A stretch of DNA of 36,576 nucleotides, from contig CALLKY010000081.1 of the NCBI GenBank assembly GCA_938083135.1, forward strand, positions 1 to 36,576, in the 5' to 3' direction. Positions 7,887 through 16,203 of this stretch are shown in pieces. The translations under genes and the position numbers were made by a program. A model generated the notes under the pieces. That model made no database searches. It worked only from the letters and a program-made list of their open reading frames with translations, and was not told where the DNA came from. Numbering within the stretch: position 1 is the stretch's first letter; each line of letters starts with the position of its first letter. The stretch is from an uncultured Alphaproteobacteria bacterium (GTDB lineage: Bacteria > Pseudomonadota > Alphaproteobacteria > Bin95).

Positions 7887-9059
7887 TTACTTGATTTCAG
7901 CCGGGATGTAGGTGACGGGATCCATCACTTTGTAAGAGAAGCCGTCCTTTTTCACCATTGGGCCCCAGAACTGGCCAGTATTGGCCTGGTGGTCTGCAGC
8001 GTTGATGGTGCGTGGGCCGACAGGGGTGTCGATGGTCATGCCTTCAAGCGCCTTGATGATGCCTTCAGACTTAGTGCCACCGCTTTTGGCAACAGCTTCG
8101 GCGTAGAATTTCACGCCGGTGTAGGACAGAACCGGCCACATTGCCGTTTCTTTGGTGCCGGATTTCTCGGCAATCTTCTCCTGGAACACTTTATGGTTCG
8201 GGCTCACAGCGTGATACCAAAGCTCATAGGTGTTGGAGATGACATTAGGCGGATAATCGTCGCCCATTTTACCAGCAATCTCGTGGGAAGCGACTTCGCC
8301 GCCAGAGATATAGGCTTTGATGTTGTTAAACAGACCGAACGGTGAGGCCTGCTGCGCAAAGTCCACGAAGTGGGAACCCCAGAGACCGGACGTCACGACA
8401 TCGCAGCCAGCGCCCATGATCTGGGTGATGAACACGTTGTAATCCGTCGCGCGCAGTTTTGGGCGCAGGTCGAGAACGACTTCCACATCCGGTGCATGGC
8501 GTTTAAGGGCAGCTTTTAGACCGTCGGCCAGATCGTGGCCGTAAGCATAATCAAGCTGAATGTCACAGACCTTCTTGCCACCAATCTTTTTGATGAGTTG
8601 CGCCATGGCATCGCCTTCAAAGTCCGTATTGGACGATGTGCGGAACACATGGGGATGCAGCTTAGAGGTTGTCATCTGAATGGTTTTTGGAATGGTCGCG
8701 AGATAAACGATACCTTCCTGTTTCGCGACTTCAGAGATCGCGAGACCGACGGCGGACGAAAGACCGCCCATCAGTACGTCCACGCCATCCTTCGTCACCA
8801 TTTCTTTAGCGGCGGAGGCTGCGGCGGCTGGATTCAGCTTTGAATCGCGGGCGACTGTTACAAGCATGCGACCGTTGATGCCGCCTGCTGCATTGATTTC
8901 GTCCACTGCGAGATTGTGGCCGACCATTGCTGGACCGCCATAGATCGCGCCGCCACCCGATGTCGGGTACAGGACGCCGATCTTGATATCTTGTGCGAGA
9001 GCGGCTGAGCCTGCTCCCATTGCCGCGAGCGCAACAGCGCCCGCCAAAATCCGTTTCAT
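7887..9059 (-). CDS. ABC transporter periplasmic substrate-binding protein (LivK/HAAT type)
   Basis: The 390-residue protein starts with a clear signal peptide (MKRILAGAVALAAMGAGSAA, cleavage likely after ALA before QDIKIG). It then shows type I periplasmic-binding-fold features: IGVLYPTSGGGAIYGGPAMV, the AVDEINAAGGINGR block and VDVLMGGLSSAVGLAISEVA. The ligand is uncertain; the flanking monooxygenase suggests an organic acid or ketone-derived compound rather than leucine (inference). AGGGAGA precedes the ATG at about 7 nt. It is the first gene of the importer operon and the hairpin after it may raise its relative output. Confidence 0.9.
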   Translation of the reverse strand: MKRILAGAVALAAMGAGSAALAQDIKIGVLYPTSGGGAIYGGPAMVGHNLAVDEINAAGGINGRMLVTVARDSKLNPAAAASAAKEMVTKDGVDVLMGGLSSAVGLAISEVAKQEGIVYLATIPKTIQMTTSKLHPHVFRTSSNTDFEGDAMAQLIKKIGGKKVCDIQLDYAYGHDLADGLKAALKRHAPDVEVVLDLRPKLRATDYNVFITQIMGAGCDVVTSGLWGSHFVDFAQQASPFGLFNNIKAYISGGEVASHEIAGKMGDDYPPNVISNTYELWYHAVSPNHKVFQEKIAEKSGTKETAMWPVLSYTGVKFYAEAVAKSGGTKSEGIIKALEGMTIDTPVGPRTINAADHQANTGQFWGPMVKKDGFSYKVMDPVTYIPAEIK

Positions 9060-9137
9060 GATGCTTCTCCCTAATTGTTAGCGCCATTACCGGCGACAAC
9101 TGCCCAAAGTATGTGCGGCAATTTGCACAGGCGTCAA

Positions 9138-9584
9138 TCAAGTCACTTTTGCGGGCACGAGCGGCATGCGCATTTCGTCGCCAAGAGTTACCAAGCCATA
9201 TTTCTCATAGAACGGACGGTTATGGGTTGTTGACGGAATGAGGTAGAGGCCAAATTCAGCCGCACCCTTGGCCTTTGCTGCATCAATCGCAGCTTCAAGA
9301 AGCAACCCGCCCAAACTACGGCCGCGCGCTGCAGGGTCGACGATCAACTCCTCGAGCTGGCAATAAATTCCGCCATACCGCATCGCCAAATTGAAGGAGA
9401 AAGCGGCGCTGCCTAGCAGAACGCCAGCTTCGTCCGCCACCAACACCATGCCGCGCTCACCATCCAGCAGGGCGCGGAATACGCTAGCCCATGCTGGCTC
9501 TGGCGGCGTGCCGCGCAGCATGGACAGAAGCTCAAGGCAGCGGGATTCGTCTTCGGCACGTGCGGGGCGGATTGTGATTGTCAT
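9138..9584 (-). CDS. GNAT-family N-acetyltransferase
   Basis: A 148-residue single-domain acetyltransferase. The acetyl-CoA-binding motif A is visible as LEELIVDPAARGRSLGGLLL (about 88-107; R-G-R-S-L-G-G is the Q/RxxGxG/A loop). It is followed by a late FYEKYGL motif typical of the GNAT C-terminus. The substrate is not inferable. It ends 78 bp before livK on the same strand and is divergent from the SDR-photolyase operon, with a 115-bp shared upstream region. Confidence 0.85.
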   Translation of the reverse strand: MTITIRPARAEDESRCLELLSMLRGTPPEPAWASVFRALLDGERGMVLVADEAGVLLGSAAFSFNLAMRYGGIYCQLEELIVDPAARGRSLGGLLLEAAIDAAKAKGAAEFGLYLIPSTTHNRPFYEKYGLVTLGDEMRMPLVPAKVT

Positions 9585-9631
9585 AGGCGCGCTCTAAGTC
9601 AGCTGATGGGGATTTACTTTCCCACGCACAC

Positions 9632-9649
9632 GCCGATATCGGCAATTGC
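9632..9649. promoter_or_regulatory. Two adjacent palindromes in the divergent GNAT/SDR promoter region
   Basis: GCCGATATCGGC (9632-9643) is a perfect 12-bp palindrome and GCAATTGC (9642-9649) is a perfect 8-bp palindrome sharing its last two bases. They lie between the divergently transcribed GNAT gene and the photolyase operon, about 50 bp before the chosen SDR start. A dimeric regulator site is plausible. No regulator gene is nearby and no matching known operator was recognised. Confidence 0.35.
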
Positions 9650-9699
9650 AGTCTCTCTGCGACGGTGGCGGGGCATTACGGCAAGTAGGAGCAGCGGCT

Positions 9700-10401
9700 T
9701 TGAAATCACTGGAATCAGGCGGTGTCGCGGTTGTCTTTGGCGCATCTGGTGGCATAGGGGCGGCCCTTTTCGCGGCCCTTCAGGATGCAGGCCAGTTTAA
9801 GGCTGTCCACGGCTTCAGTCGTCAAAGTGCGGTTCCAGTGGAACTGACGGATGAGGCCAGCTTGGCCAATGCGGTAGAGGTCGCTGCGCAATCTGGTGCG
9901 GTCCGGCTGGTCATTGACGCGACTGGTTTTTTGCACGGGCAGGGTATGATGCCAGAGAAAACCTGGCGGGCGCTGGATGCGGATCAACTGGCTCATGCCT
10001 TTGCCATCAACACGATTGGGCCAGCCTTGTTGATGAAGCACATGCTGCCAAAGCTTCCGCGCATGGGCAAAGCGGTCTTTGCAACACTGTCAGCCCGCGT
10101 TGGATCTATCGAGGATAACCGCCTTGGCGGCTGGTATAGCTACCGCGCATCGAAAGCCGCCTTAAACCAGATCGTCCGGACCGCCGCCATCGAGCTTTCC
10201 CGCCGCGCGCCCGATGCGCTGTGTGTGGCACTGCACCCAGGGACAGTTGCAACACCGCTGTCAGATAGTTTCGCGAAGGCGGGGTTAGATGTTCTGACAC
10301 CAGCCCAATCCGCCCAACATCTGCTGTCCGTGATTGACCAATTGGATGCAGACGCCACGGGCGGATTTTTTGATTGGCGCGGCGATCAGGTGCTTTGGTG
10401 A
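9700..10401 (+). CDS. Short-chain dehydrogenase/reductase (CsgA/C-factor-like)
   Basis: A 233-residue classical SDR. It has the cofactor loop GASGGIG (14-20), catalytic Ser near 131, and Tyr148-x-x-x-Lys152 (YRASK). I chose the TTG at 9700 because AGGAG (9687-9691) lies 8 nt upstream; a further in-frame TTG at 9646 would add 18 unlikely residues. Compact SDRs of this kind are often found beside PhrB-type photolyases, as here, where the stop TGA directly abuts the next start. The substrate is unknown. Confidence 0.82.
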   Translation: MKSLESGGVAVVFGASGGIGAALFAALQDAGQFKAVHGFSRQSAVPVELTDEASLANAVEVAAQSGAVRLVIDATGFLHGQGMMPEKTWRALDADQLAHAFAINTIGPALLMKHMLPKLPRMGKAVFATLSARVGSIEDNRLGGWYSYRASKAALNQIVRTAAIELSRRAPDALCVALHPGTVATPLSDSFAKAGLDVLTPAQSAQHLLSVIDQLDADATGGFFDWRGDQVLW

Positions 10402-11934
10402 GTGCAGGATATGGATGTTCTTCGCGTCGTTCTCGGCGACCAGCTTTCCCGCGACGTGGCAGCACTTCAGGGGCTCAATCCCAAACGTGACGCTGTGTTG
10501 ATGATGGAGGTGCGGGATGAAACTGAATACGTCCCGCATCACAAACAGAAGCTGGTGCTTATACTATCCGCCATGCGCCACTTTGCGGCTGATCTTAGGG
10601 AAGCTGGCATTCGGGTCGAATATGTGAACCTGGACGACCCAGACAATACGGAGAGTTTTACGGGTGAACTCCAGCGGACTGTTGATCGGTTCAAGCCGTG
10701 CAAGGTGGCGGTAACGGAGCCAAGCGAATGGCGCGTTCAACAGATGGTGGACGACTGGAAAACTGGCCTAAACGTCCCAGTGGAGGTGCTTCAGGACGAC
10801 AGGTTCTTTGCGTCTCATACCCGGTTTAGGGAATGGGCTAAGGGCCGAAAAACTTGGACCATGGAACATTTTTATCGGGAGATGCGGGAAGAGCACAATA
10901 TCCTGATGTCCGACGGAAAGCCGGAGGGTGGCCGTTGGAATTTCGACGCTGACAACCGCAAGCGTCTGCCAGCCAAAACCACGCCCCCAAACCGTGCCCG
11001 ATTCACGCCGGATGAGATAACCCGCGCTGTGATCGAGATGGTGGAAGAACAATTCGCCCAAAATTTCGGCACGTTGGAGGCGTTCGGTTGGCCTGTCACA
11101 CGCTCGGAGGCGCTGGCGGCACTTGACGATTTCCTGCAAAACGCGCTGCCGCATTTTGGCGATTACCAGGACGCTATGAAGGCAGGCGCGCCGTTCCTCT
11201 ATCACTCGCTGATCGCACCGGCCATCAACATTGGTTTGCTATCACCACGTGAAGTATGCGTCGCGGCAGAGGCTGCGTGGCGAGGCGGTGACGCGCCCTT
11301 GAATGCAGTGGAAGGGTTCATCCGTCAGATTTTAGGCTGGCGGGAATATGTGCGCGGCATTTATTGGGCACTGATGCCAGACTATGCAGCGATGAACGCC
11401 TTGAAAGCGTCACGCCCGCTTCCAGAATTCTATTGGAGCGGCGTGACGGACATGCACTGCATGCATCAGGCCATCGATAGCACCCGGCATCATGCCTATT
11501 CACACCATATTCAGCGCCTTATGTTGACGGGCAATTTTGCCTTGCTGGCTGGCGTTGCCCCTGCGGAAATCGAGCAATGGTACTTGGCTGTGTATGCTGA
11601 TGCGTTTGAATGGGTGGAAATGCCAAACACTCTCGGTATGGCAGTGTTTGCAGATGGCGGGCGCATGGCCTCGAAGCCATATGCGGCCTCTGGGGCCTAC
11701 ATCAACCGAATGTCGGATTTCTGCAAAGACTGCGCCTATGATGTTAAGCAGAAAACTGGACCTGGCGCCTGCCCTTTCAACGCCATGTACTGGGCGTTCC
11801 TCATCCGGAATGAGGCGACGCTCCAAGGCAATCCGCGCCTGTTGATGCCGTACCGCACACTGAGCGGATGGTCAGACGAAAAGCGAGATACCTATCTGGC
11901 GAGCGCTGATGCATTCTTAGAAAGCTTGCCTTAG
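10402..11934 (+). CDS. phrB: (6-4) photolyase, iron-sulfur bacterial cryptochrome/photolyase family (PhrB type)
   Basis: The 510-residue protein has the N-terminal LVV-type antenna domain start (LRVVLGDQLS) and the helical FAD domain ending in the [4Fe-4S] ligand set Cys353, Cys441, Cys444 and Cys457. Their spacing equals that of Agrobacterium PhrB (350, 438, 441, 454) with a constant offset of 3. Members repair UV-induced (6-4) photoproducts using light, FAD and a lumazine antenna. The GTG at 10402 directly follows the SDR stop; the ATG at 10411 is an alternative start. The SDR and photolyase are evidently co-transcribed. Confidence 0.92.
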   Translation: MQDMDVLRVVLGDQLSRDVAALQGLNPKRDAVLMMEVRDETEYVPHHKQKLVLILSAMRHFAADLREAGIRVEYVNLDDPDNTESFTGELQRTVDRFKPCKVAVTEPSEWRVQQMVDDWKTGLNVPVEVLQDDRFFASHTRFREWAKGRKTWTMEHFYREMREEHNILMSDGKPEGGRWNFDADNRKRLPAKTTPPNRARFTPDEITRAVIEMVEEQFAQNFGTLEAFGWPVTRSEALAALDDFLQNALPHFGDYQDAMKAGAPFLYHSLIAPAINIGLLSPREVCVAAEAAWRGGDAPLNAVEGFIRQILGWREYVRGIYWALMPDYAAMNALKASRPLPEFYWSGVTDMHCMHQAIDSTRHHAYSHHIQRLMLTGNFALLAGVAPAEIEQWYLAVYADAFEWVEMPNTLGMAVFADGGRMASKPYAASGAYINRMSDFCKDCAYDVKQKTGPGACPFNAMYWAFLIRNEATLQGNPRLLMPYRTLSGWSDEKRDTYLASADAFLESLP

Positions 11935-12031
11935 CAAGGACTGCGCATGCCAAGAATTCATGGTGTTTCCGGGTAGAGAAGCACGCGCTGGCGGCATAAG
12001 GTTAGGCATCAAACAGCAGGGAGATAGGCCT

Positions 12032-12526
12032 ATGAACCGGGAAGATTTCATGGCGCGAGCGATTGAGATTGCAGCTTCAGCGGCCGATGAAGAGGGCGCG
12101 CTGCCCTACGGTGCCGTCGTCGTGCTGGATGGCAAGATTATTGGTGAAGGCCTGAACCGGGCTGTGGCGCTGCACGATCCCACCTCCCACGGTGAGGTTG
12201 AGGCGATCCGGGATGCCTGCAAGCGCTTAGGCACGACGGACCTTTCCGGGGCAGAGATGTATACCTCTGCAGAGCCGTGTTCCATGTGTGTCGCAACAAT
12301 GATCCTGGCCAATATGGCACGGCTCGTATACGCGGCGGATTGGCGGGACAGCACCCGTTTCATGCAGGCGATGGCGGGCGACAATCCAACTGTGAAGCGG
12401 CGTTACACAACCGTGGAATTGCGGGATCAAGTTAGCCGTGCGCCTGAAGATCGTGACATGCCGGCAGAGCGCATGGGCACTGCAGAGGCCAACGCGATGC
12501 TTGATGCATATGCGGCGAACCGCTGA
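12032..12526 (+). CDS. Zinc-dependent nucleoside/guanine deaminase family protein
   Basis: A 164-residue cytidine-deaminase-fold enzyme. The zinc site is H53-G-E55 (SHGEVEAIR) and P-C83-S-M-C86. Glu55 would be the proton shuttle. The larger PCxxC context and length suggest a GuaD- or CodA-like purine/nucleoside deaminase rather than the tRNA adenosine deaminase TadA, but the exact base is not certain. The ATG at 12032 has AGGGAGA at 12018-12024, 7 nt upstream, which is better than any start further upstream. It follows phrB by about 100 bp on the same strand. Confidence 0.85.
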   Translation: MNREDFMARAIEIAASAADEEGALPYGAVVVLDGKIIGEGLNRAVALHDPTSHGEVEAIRDACKRLGTTDLSGAEMYTSAEPCSMCVATMILANMARLVYAADWRDSTRFMQAMAGDNPTVKRRYTTVELRDQVSRAPEDRDMPAERMGTAEANAMLDAYAANR

Positions 12527-12550
12527 AGCAGCGGCAGAGGGAGAAAGCGT

Positions 12551-12844
12551 TTGGCGAAAACCGCAGTTATTGTCGCGTTCGAGGTGAAGGAAGGTCAGAT
12601 AGACCCATTCCTGGACATCATTCGAGCGCACGCCGCCCGCACACTTGCCGTCGAGCCTGGCTGCGAACGGTTTGACATCTTAATCCCGACCGATGGCAGC
12701 GCTGCGGTCCACCTGCACGAAGTTTACGCCGATGACGCTGCTTTTGTGGAACACAGGCAATCCCAGCGCCTCGCCGATGTGCGCGAAAGCTATCAGGACC
12801 TAATCCATGGCCGGACTTTGTCCATCTGCAGCTTCGTAAGCTAA
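12551..12844 (+). CDS. Antibiotic biosynthesis monooxygenase (ABM) domain protein, YgiN-like
   Basis: A 97-residue dimeric alpha-beta barrel protein. The pattern FEVKEGQIDPFLDIIRAHAA, then EPGCERFDI and LHEVYADDAAFVEHRQS, is characteristic of ABM/quinol monooxygenase-like proteins. These oxidise or isomerise quinones or aromatic substrates, often without a cofactor. The start is TTG at 12551 with GAGGGAG about 8 nt upstream. Its stop codon TAA (12842-12844) lies in the first bases of the tandem repeat array, so its 3' end touches the repeat. Confidence 0.8.
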   Translation: MAKTAVIVAFEVKEGQIDPFLDIIRAHAARTLAVEPGCERFDILIPTDGSAAVHLHEVYADDAAFVEHRQSQRLADVRESYQDLIHGRTLSICSFVS

Positions 12845-13600
12845 GCGGTTGCTTTTTGGTGGCAGAAGCAGGCCCGCCCTTAGAACCCTCGCCCGCCCCC
12901 AATGGGCGTATGGCGGGGGGAGAGGGCAGGGTGAGGGGGGCGACTGCGGCACTGCACACTTTGCAGGATGAAGTAGGAGTCACCTCGCTAGCGGCAAAGA
13001 TATGTCATTCCCGCCACCTTCCCCCCTCACTCTGATCCCTCTCCCCCCAACTGGGGGGCGAGGGGACCCTCACGGATGCCGCATTTGAATTCCGAAGTGG
13101 TGGCCTTTTGGCGGCAGAAACAGGCCTGCCTATAGAACCCCCGCCCCCCCAACGGAGGGAGAGGGCAGGATGAGGGGGGCGACTGCGGCGCGTCGCTCCT
13201 TGCAGGAAGACGTAGGGGCTGCCTCGCTAGCGGCAAAGGAGCGTCAGTTCTGCCACCTTCCCCCCTCACCCTGATCCCTCTCCCCTCACTGGGGGGCGAG
13301 GAGACCCTCACGGATGCCGCGTTAGGGTTCCTAAGCGGTGCCTGTTGGCGGCAGAAGGAAGCCTGCCTATAGAACCCTCGCCCCCCAACGGGGGGAGAGG
13401 GCAGGGTGAGGGGGGTGACTGCGGCACTGCACACTTTGCAGGATGAAGTAGGAGTCACCTCGCTAGCGGCAAAGATATGTCAGTCCCGCCACCTTCCCCC
13501 TCTCTCTGAACCCTCTCCTCCCTCTGGCGGGCGAGGGGACCCTCACGGATGCGGCGTTAGATGTCCTATGCGGCGGCCTGTTGGCGGCAGAAGCAGGAGG
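12841..13600. repeat. Tandem array: three ~236-252 bp units plus the start of a fourth, with internal inverted repeats
   Basis: The anchor GGCAGAA recurs at 12861, 13113, 13350 and 13586, giving periods of 252, 237 and 236 bp. Each unit has a G-rich arm (for example 13391-13415, pattern GGGGGAGAGGGCAGGGTGAGGGGG as two halves), a CTCGCTAGCGGC centre, a complementary C-rich arm and a GACCCTCACGGATGC tail, so it can fold into a long imperfect hairpin. Units 1 and 3 are identical over 66 bp (12942-13007 against 13417-13482), while unit 2 differs at many places there. Apparent reading frames inside (peptides with PLTLPSPP, FYRQACFCRQ) are repeat-encoded and not genes. It resembles dispersed alphaproteobacterial palindromic elements. 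Confidence 0.88.
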
Positions 13601-15137
13601 CGTGGACTTTGACCTCGGCCCGGGCAAGCGCCTGGTCGAGTTGTTGCTTGATGAGGCGGGATTCCACGGTCTCGCCCCGGCGTGTCAGGCATTCATGCAA
13701 GCCGTGCAAGCTCCATAGATTGTTCGGGTGCTGGCAGGCGCGGTTGAGGGTGTCGTCGAGCCCAAGATCAGCACGGTACACGGCTTCCGCTTCCTCAAAC
13801 TGGTTCTGCTCCATCAAAAGCGCGCCGAGGGCATGGCGTGCTGGCTGCATCCAGCCCCAAGGCTCGTCATAGGCCAGCGAATCATCCAGGGCAACGGAAC
13901 GGCGGAGGTGGTCAAATGCGACCTCATGATTGCCCCTCCGGTATTCCAGCTCGCCATCCAACATGGCCTCAGCGATTTCCAGAACGTCGACGACGAGATT
14001 GTTATGGATGCGCCGGGTTTCCGGGACCTTCGCTTTCGCCACCAGGAACGCGGCTTTCTCTCTTTCGGCGTCCGCCACATTGCCCATGGCGGAATGGGCG
14101 ACGGACTTTGCATAGAGCATCATGGCTGTTGTCGAGGCGTAAAGCGCCTGATCTTCCGGCAATTCCTGCTGGATGATCTCCTGCCATTTGCCGAAGCGCA
14201 CCAGCACATGTTGCTTCATGGGGATATAGCCCTCAATGAAATCGGCCATGGGTGGGGAGGGGATGCGCAGAAGTTCTTCCGGGGTTGTGTCGATCAGTTC
14301 TTGAGCGGCGGCCAGCGCTGGGGTGAATTGGCCAAGGAACATGGCACCGTACATGGTGAAATGCAGATTATGCGTGCGATACATCGCATAAACATTGAGC
14401 GCGCCTTCCCGTGCCAGAAACTTCCGGTCCGCGATTGTGGCGCGCTGATTATAGACCATGACGTCGTGATAATTACCGCAGAGGACATCGATGTGGGTTG
14501 GCATATGAACAAGATGCCCAGCGTCTGGCATCATGTGGCGCAGACGGTCGCCTGCTCTAAGCGCCAGTTCAGGGAACGGCGACATCTCCATCAAGTGCAC
14601 ATAGAGATGTAATAGCCCTGGGTGATCCCAGCTGGCGGGCATGGCCTCGAACGCGCCTTCCAGAACGGCACGGGCTTCGGCGGTACCAGCGCCTTCGGCA
14701 ATCGTGCCGCTGTCCAGATCCCACATCTGCCAGGGGGTTTCGTTCATGATGGCTTCGACGAATACAGACTTGATATCCAGATCGCCTGGATACTCGGCGG
14801 CGACCTTCCGCATGGCAGCCGTAAACGCGACATCCCATGCGGACATCTCATCCACATCATCCGTAATTTCCCGCTGTGGGTGGCGGATCGGCAGTGCTTC
14901 TATCAACGCGCGTTCGCCTGGTGTGGCTGTGGGAGCGAGAGCTAAGGCCGCCTGCGTCGCGTCATAGGCTGTCGTCAGTGCAGTCGCGCGGCCTGCAGGA
15001 TCATAGCGGACCCAGGGCAGGTTATAGTTCGGCCCGGCTGCGTATCCGACACCCCAATGGGCCATGGCGCAGGCCGGATCAGCAGCGATCGCTTTCTGAA
15101 AGCAGGCGACCGCTTCGCCATGATTGAAAGCAAACAA
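13566..15137 (-). CDS. Tetratricopeptide-repeat protein (523+ aa)
   Basis: A soluble helical protein with TPR-like segments at the N-terminus (HGEAVACFQKAIAADPACAM) and C-terminus (LMEQNQFEEAEAVYRADL). A central conserved block around HMPTHIDVLCGNYHDVMVYN belongs to a widespread uncharacterised bacterial TPR family. The function is unknown. The TTG start at 15137 cuts off a recognisable family N-terminus lying in frame upstream (separate entry). The last 11 or so residues (ASCFCRQQAAA) are encoded by the edge of the tandem repeat array, so the native C-terminus may have been replaced. It follows the membrane-protein gene on the same strand and may be coupled to it. Confidence 0.8.
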   Translation of the reverse strand: MFAFNHGEAVACFQKAIAADPACAMAHWGVGYAAGPNYNLPWVRYDPAGRATALTTAYDATQAALALAPTATPGERALIEALPIRHPQREITDDVDEMSAWDVAFTAAMRKVAAEYPGDLDIKSVFVEAIMNETPWQMWDLDSGTIAEGAGTAEARAVLEGAFEAMPASWDHPGLLHLYVHLMEMSPFPELALRAGDRLRHMMPDAGHLVHMPTHIDVLCGNYHDVMVYNQRATIADRKFLAREGALNVYAMYRTHNLHFTMYGAMFLGQFTPALAAAQELIDTTPEELLRIPSPPMADFIEGYIPMKQHVLVRFGKWQEIIQQELPEDQALYASTTAMMLYAKSVAHSAMGNVADAEREKAAFLVAKAKVPETRRIHNNLVVDVLEIAEAMLDGELEYRRGNHEVAFDHLRRSVALDDSLAYDEPWGWMQPARHALGALLMEQNQFEEAEAVYRADLGLDDTLNRACQHPNNLWSLHGLHECLTRRGETVESRLIKQQLDQALARAEVKVHASCFCRQQAAA

Positions 15138-15242
15138 CCAGTTCAGGCCGCGCGTAAACCAAAGCTGTGCATCATCAGAATTTGTGCTGATTTTCCGTGA
15201 ATAGCCCCCAAGGTCATAGTAATCCTCGCCGCTTCTCCCAAT
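15138..15242 (-). other. In-frame N-terminal extension of the TPR protein without a normal start codon
   Basis: Upstream of TTG 15137 the same frame reads DYYDLGGYSRKISTNSDDAQ and then LWFTRGLNWL into the annotated start. This is the usual opening of this TPR family. The frame is closed by TAG 15264-15266, which is the stop of the upstream gene, and between them there is no ATG, GTG or TTG. The best-placed candidate is ATT at 15240-15242, five residues before DYYDLG, with no clear ribosome-binding site. CTG at 15144-15146 would be too late. Confidence 0.6.
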
Positions 15243-15263
15243 GTTGAGGGCAGAAGGATGGGC

Positions 15264-16064
15264 CTATTTGGCGATACGGTACAGTGGAATATATGGCCGG
15301 GCGAACGTAAGGCCTGTACTCCACGCAACACAGAGTCCGAGGGCGATGATGAATGCGAGGGGCCAACCGATTGGGTCGGCCAGCAGGGCAACAGCTGGTA
15401 GTGCCATCGCGAACCCGATCATGCCGCCTATGCCGTTGGCCAAAATTGCAGAGCATGCCGCCCTGCCGGATCGTGCGTAGACGACGACGGTCAGGCTGGT
15501 CCAAACCACCGGTGCTACAGCGGCAATGCCTGCAATTTCCGGCCCAAGCCGCCGTCCAACGATGATCGCCGTTCCGACAACCGCCATCACGGCAATCACG
15601 CGCACGATGATGTCGATATAGCCCCGCCGCAGCGCCTGGGCTGGCGGCTGTGCCAGAAGTGGCCGGGAGAGCGGTAGGCAAATGATGAAGCTGACGATGT
15701 TGAGTAAGACCGCGCCGATCAGCGATATATCCGTCGCCAGAACAACAACAGCACCACCGCCCCAGACGATGAATGCTACGCCCAGCGCCGCAACCAACCC
15801 AGCTTTTCGGATGACCACTGCCGCGACCAGAAGAAATGGCGGCACAAGCGCATTGACCCCAAGACTGATGCGCGCGCTTTCGGCGATGAACGCGGCGTCA
15901 TGATCCAGCGCCAGGAACAAGTATGCGGGACCGGCAGAAATCGGCAGGGCCACAATCATCGCACCGACAAATGCACCAGCCCGCTCTGCAATCAGCGTAG
16001 CAAGCAGCACGACCATGGCCGTGCTGGCGAGCTTTGCGGCGAAGCCGATGTCGATTACGTCCAC
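15264..16064 (-). CDS. Polytopic membrane protein of unknown function (266 aa)
   Basis: It has about eight or nine hydrophobic helices and short loops. The blocks GAMIVALPISAGPAYLFLAL in the first half and AGIAAVAPVVWTSLTVVVY in the second half look related, suggesting an internally duplicated transporter-like fold. I did not recognise the family. Its TAG stop is in the same frame as the downstream TPR protein and 21 nt from that protein's best start candidate, so the two may be translationally linked. It is divergent from the SDR gene at 16204. Confidence 0.75.
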   Translation of the reverse strand: MDVIDIGFAAKLASTAMVVLLATLIAERAGAFVGAMIVALPISAGPAYLFLALDHDAAFIAESARISLGVNALVPPFLLVAAVVIRKAGLVAALGVAFIVWGGGAVVVLATDISLIGAVLLNIVSFIICLPLSRPLLAQPPAQALRRGYIDIIVRVIAVMAVVGTAIIVGRRLGPEIAGIAAVAPVVWTSLTVVVYARSGRAACSAILANGIGGMIGFAMALPAVALLADPIGWPLAFIIALGLCVAWSTGLTFARPYIPLYRIAK

Positions 16065-16203
16065 GCCTAATGCTCCGGCTGAAATAGCGATGAATCCAAA
16101 CCCTATAGCGGGATTTCCTGTTGTCTGTCAGGGCACGACGCTACCGGACACTGCTGGCTGATGCTAAAGCACTGGAAACACCGTTTCATCAGGGAGAAGA
16201 TGC
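16065..16203. promoter_or_regulatory. Divergent intergenic region (membrane protein / SDR)
   Basis: This 139-bp gap separates divergently transcribed genes and must contain promoters for both. A ribosome-binding site AGGGAG lies about 10 nt before the SDR ATG. GAAAC-ACC-GTTTC (near 16173-16185) is a 5-bp inverted repeat. No clear -35/-10 pair was found. Confidence 0.35.

Noticed and set aside
12618-13458. Minus-strand open frames with peptides such as MTPTSSCKVCSAAV and PLTLPSPP
   Set aside because: They are translations of the tandem repeat units, occur once per unit and have no gene-like start context.
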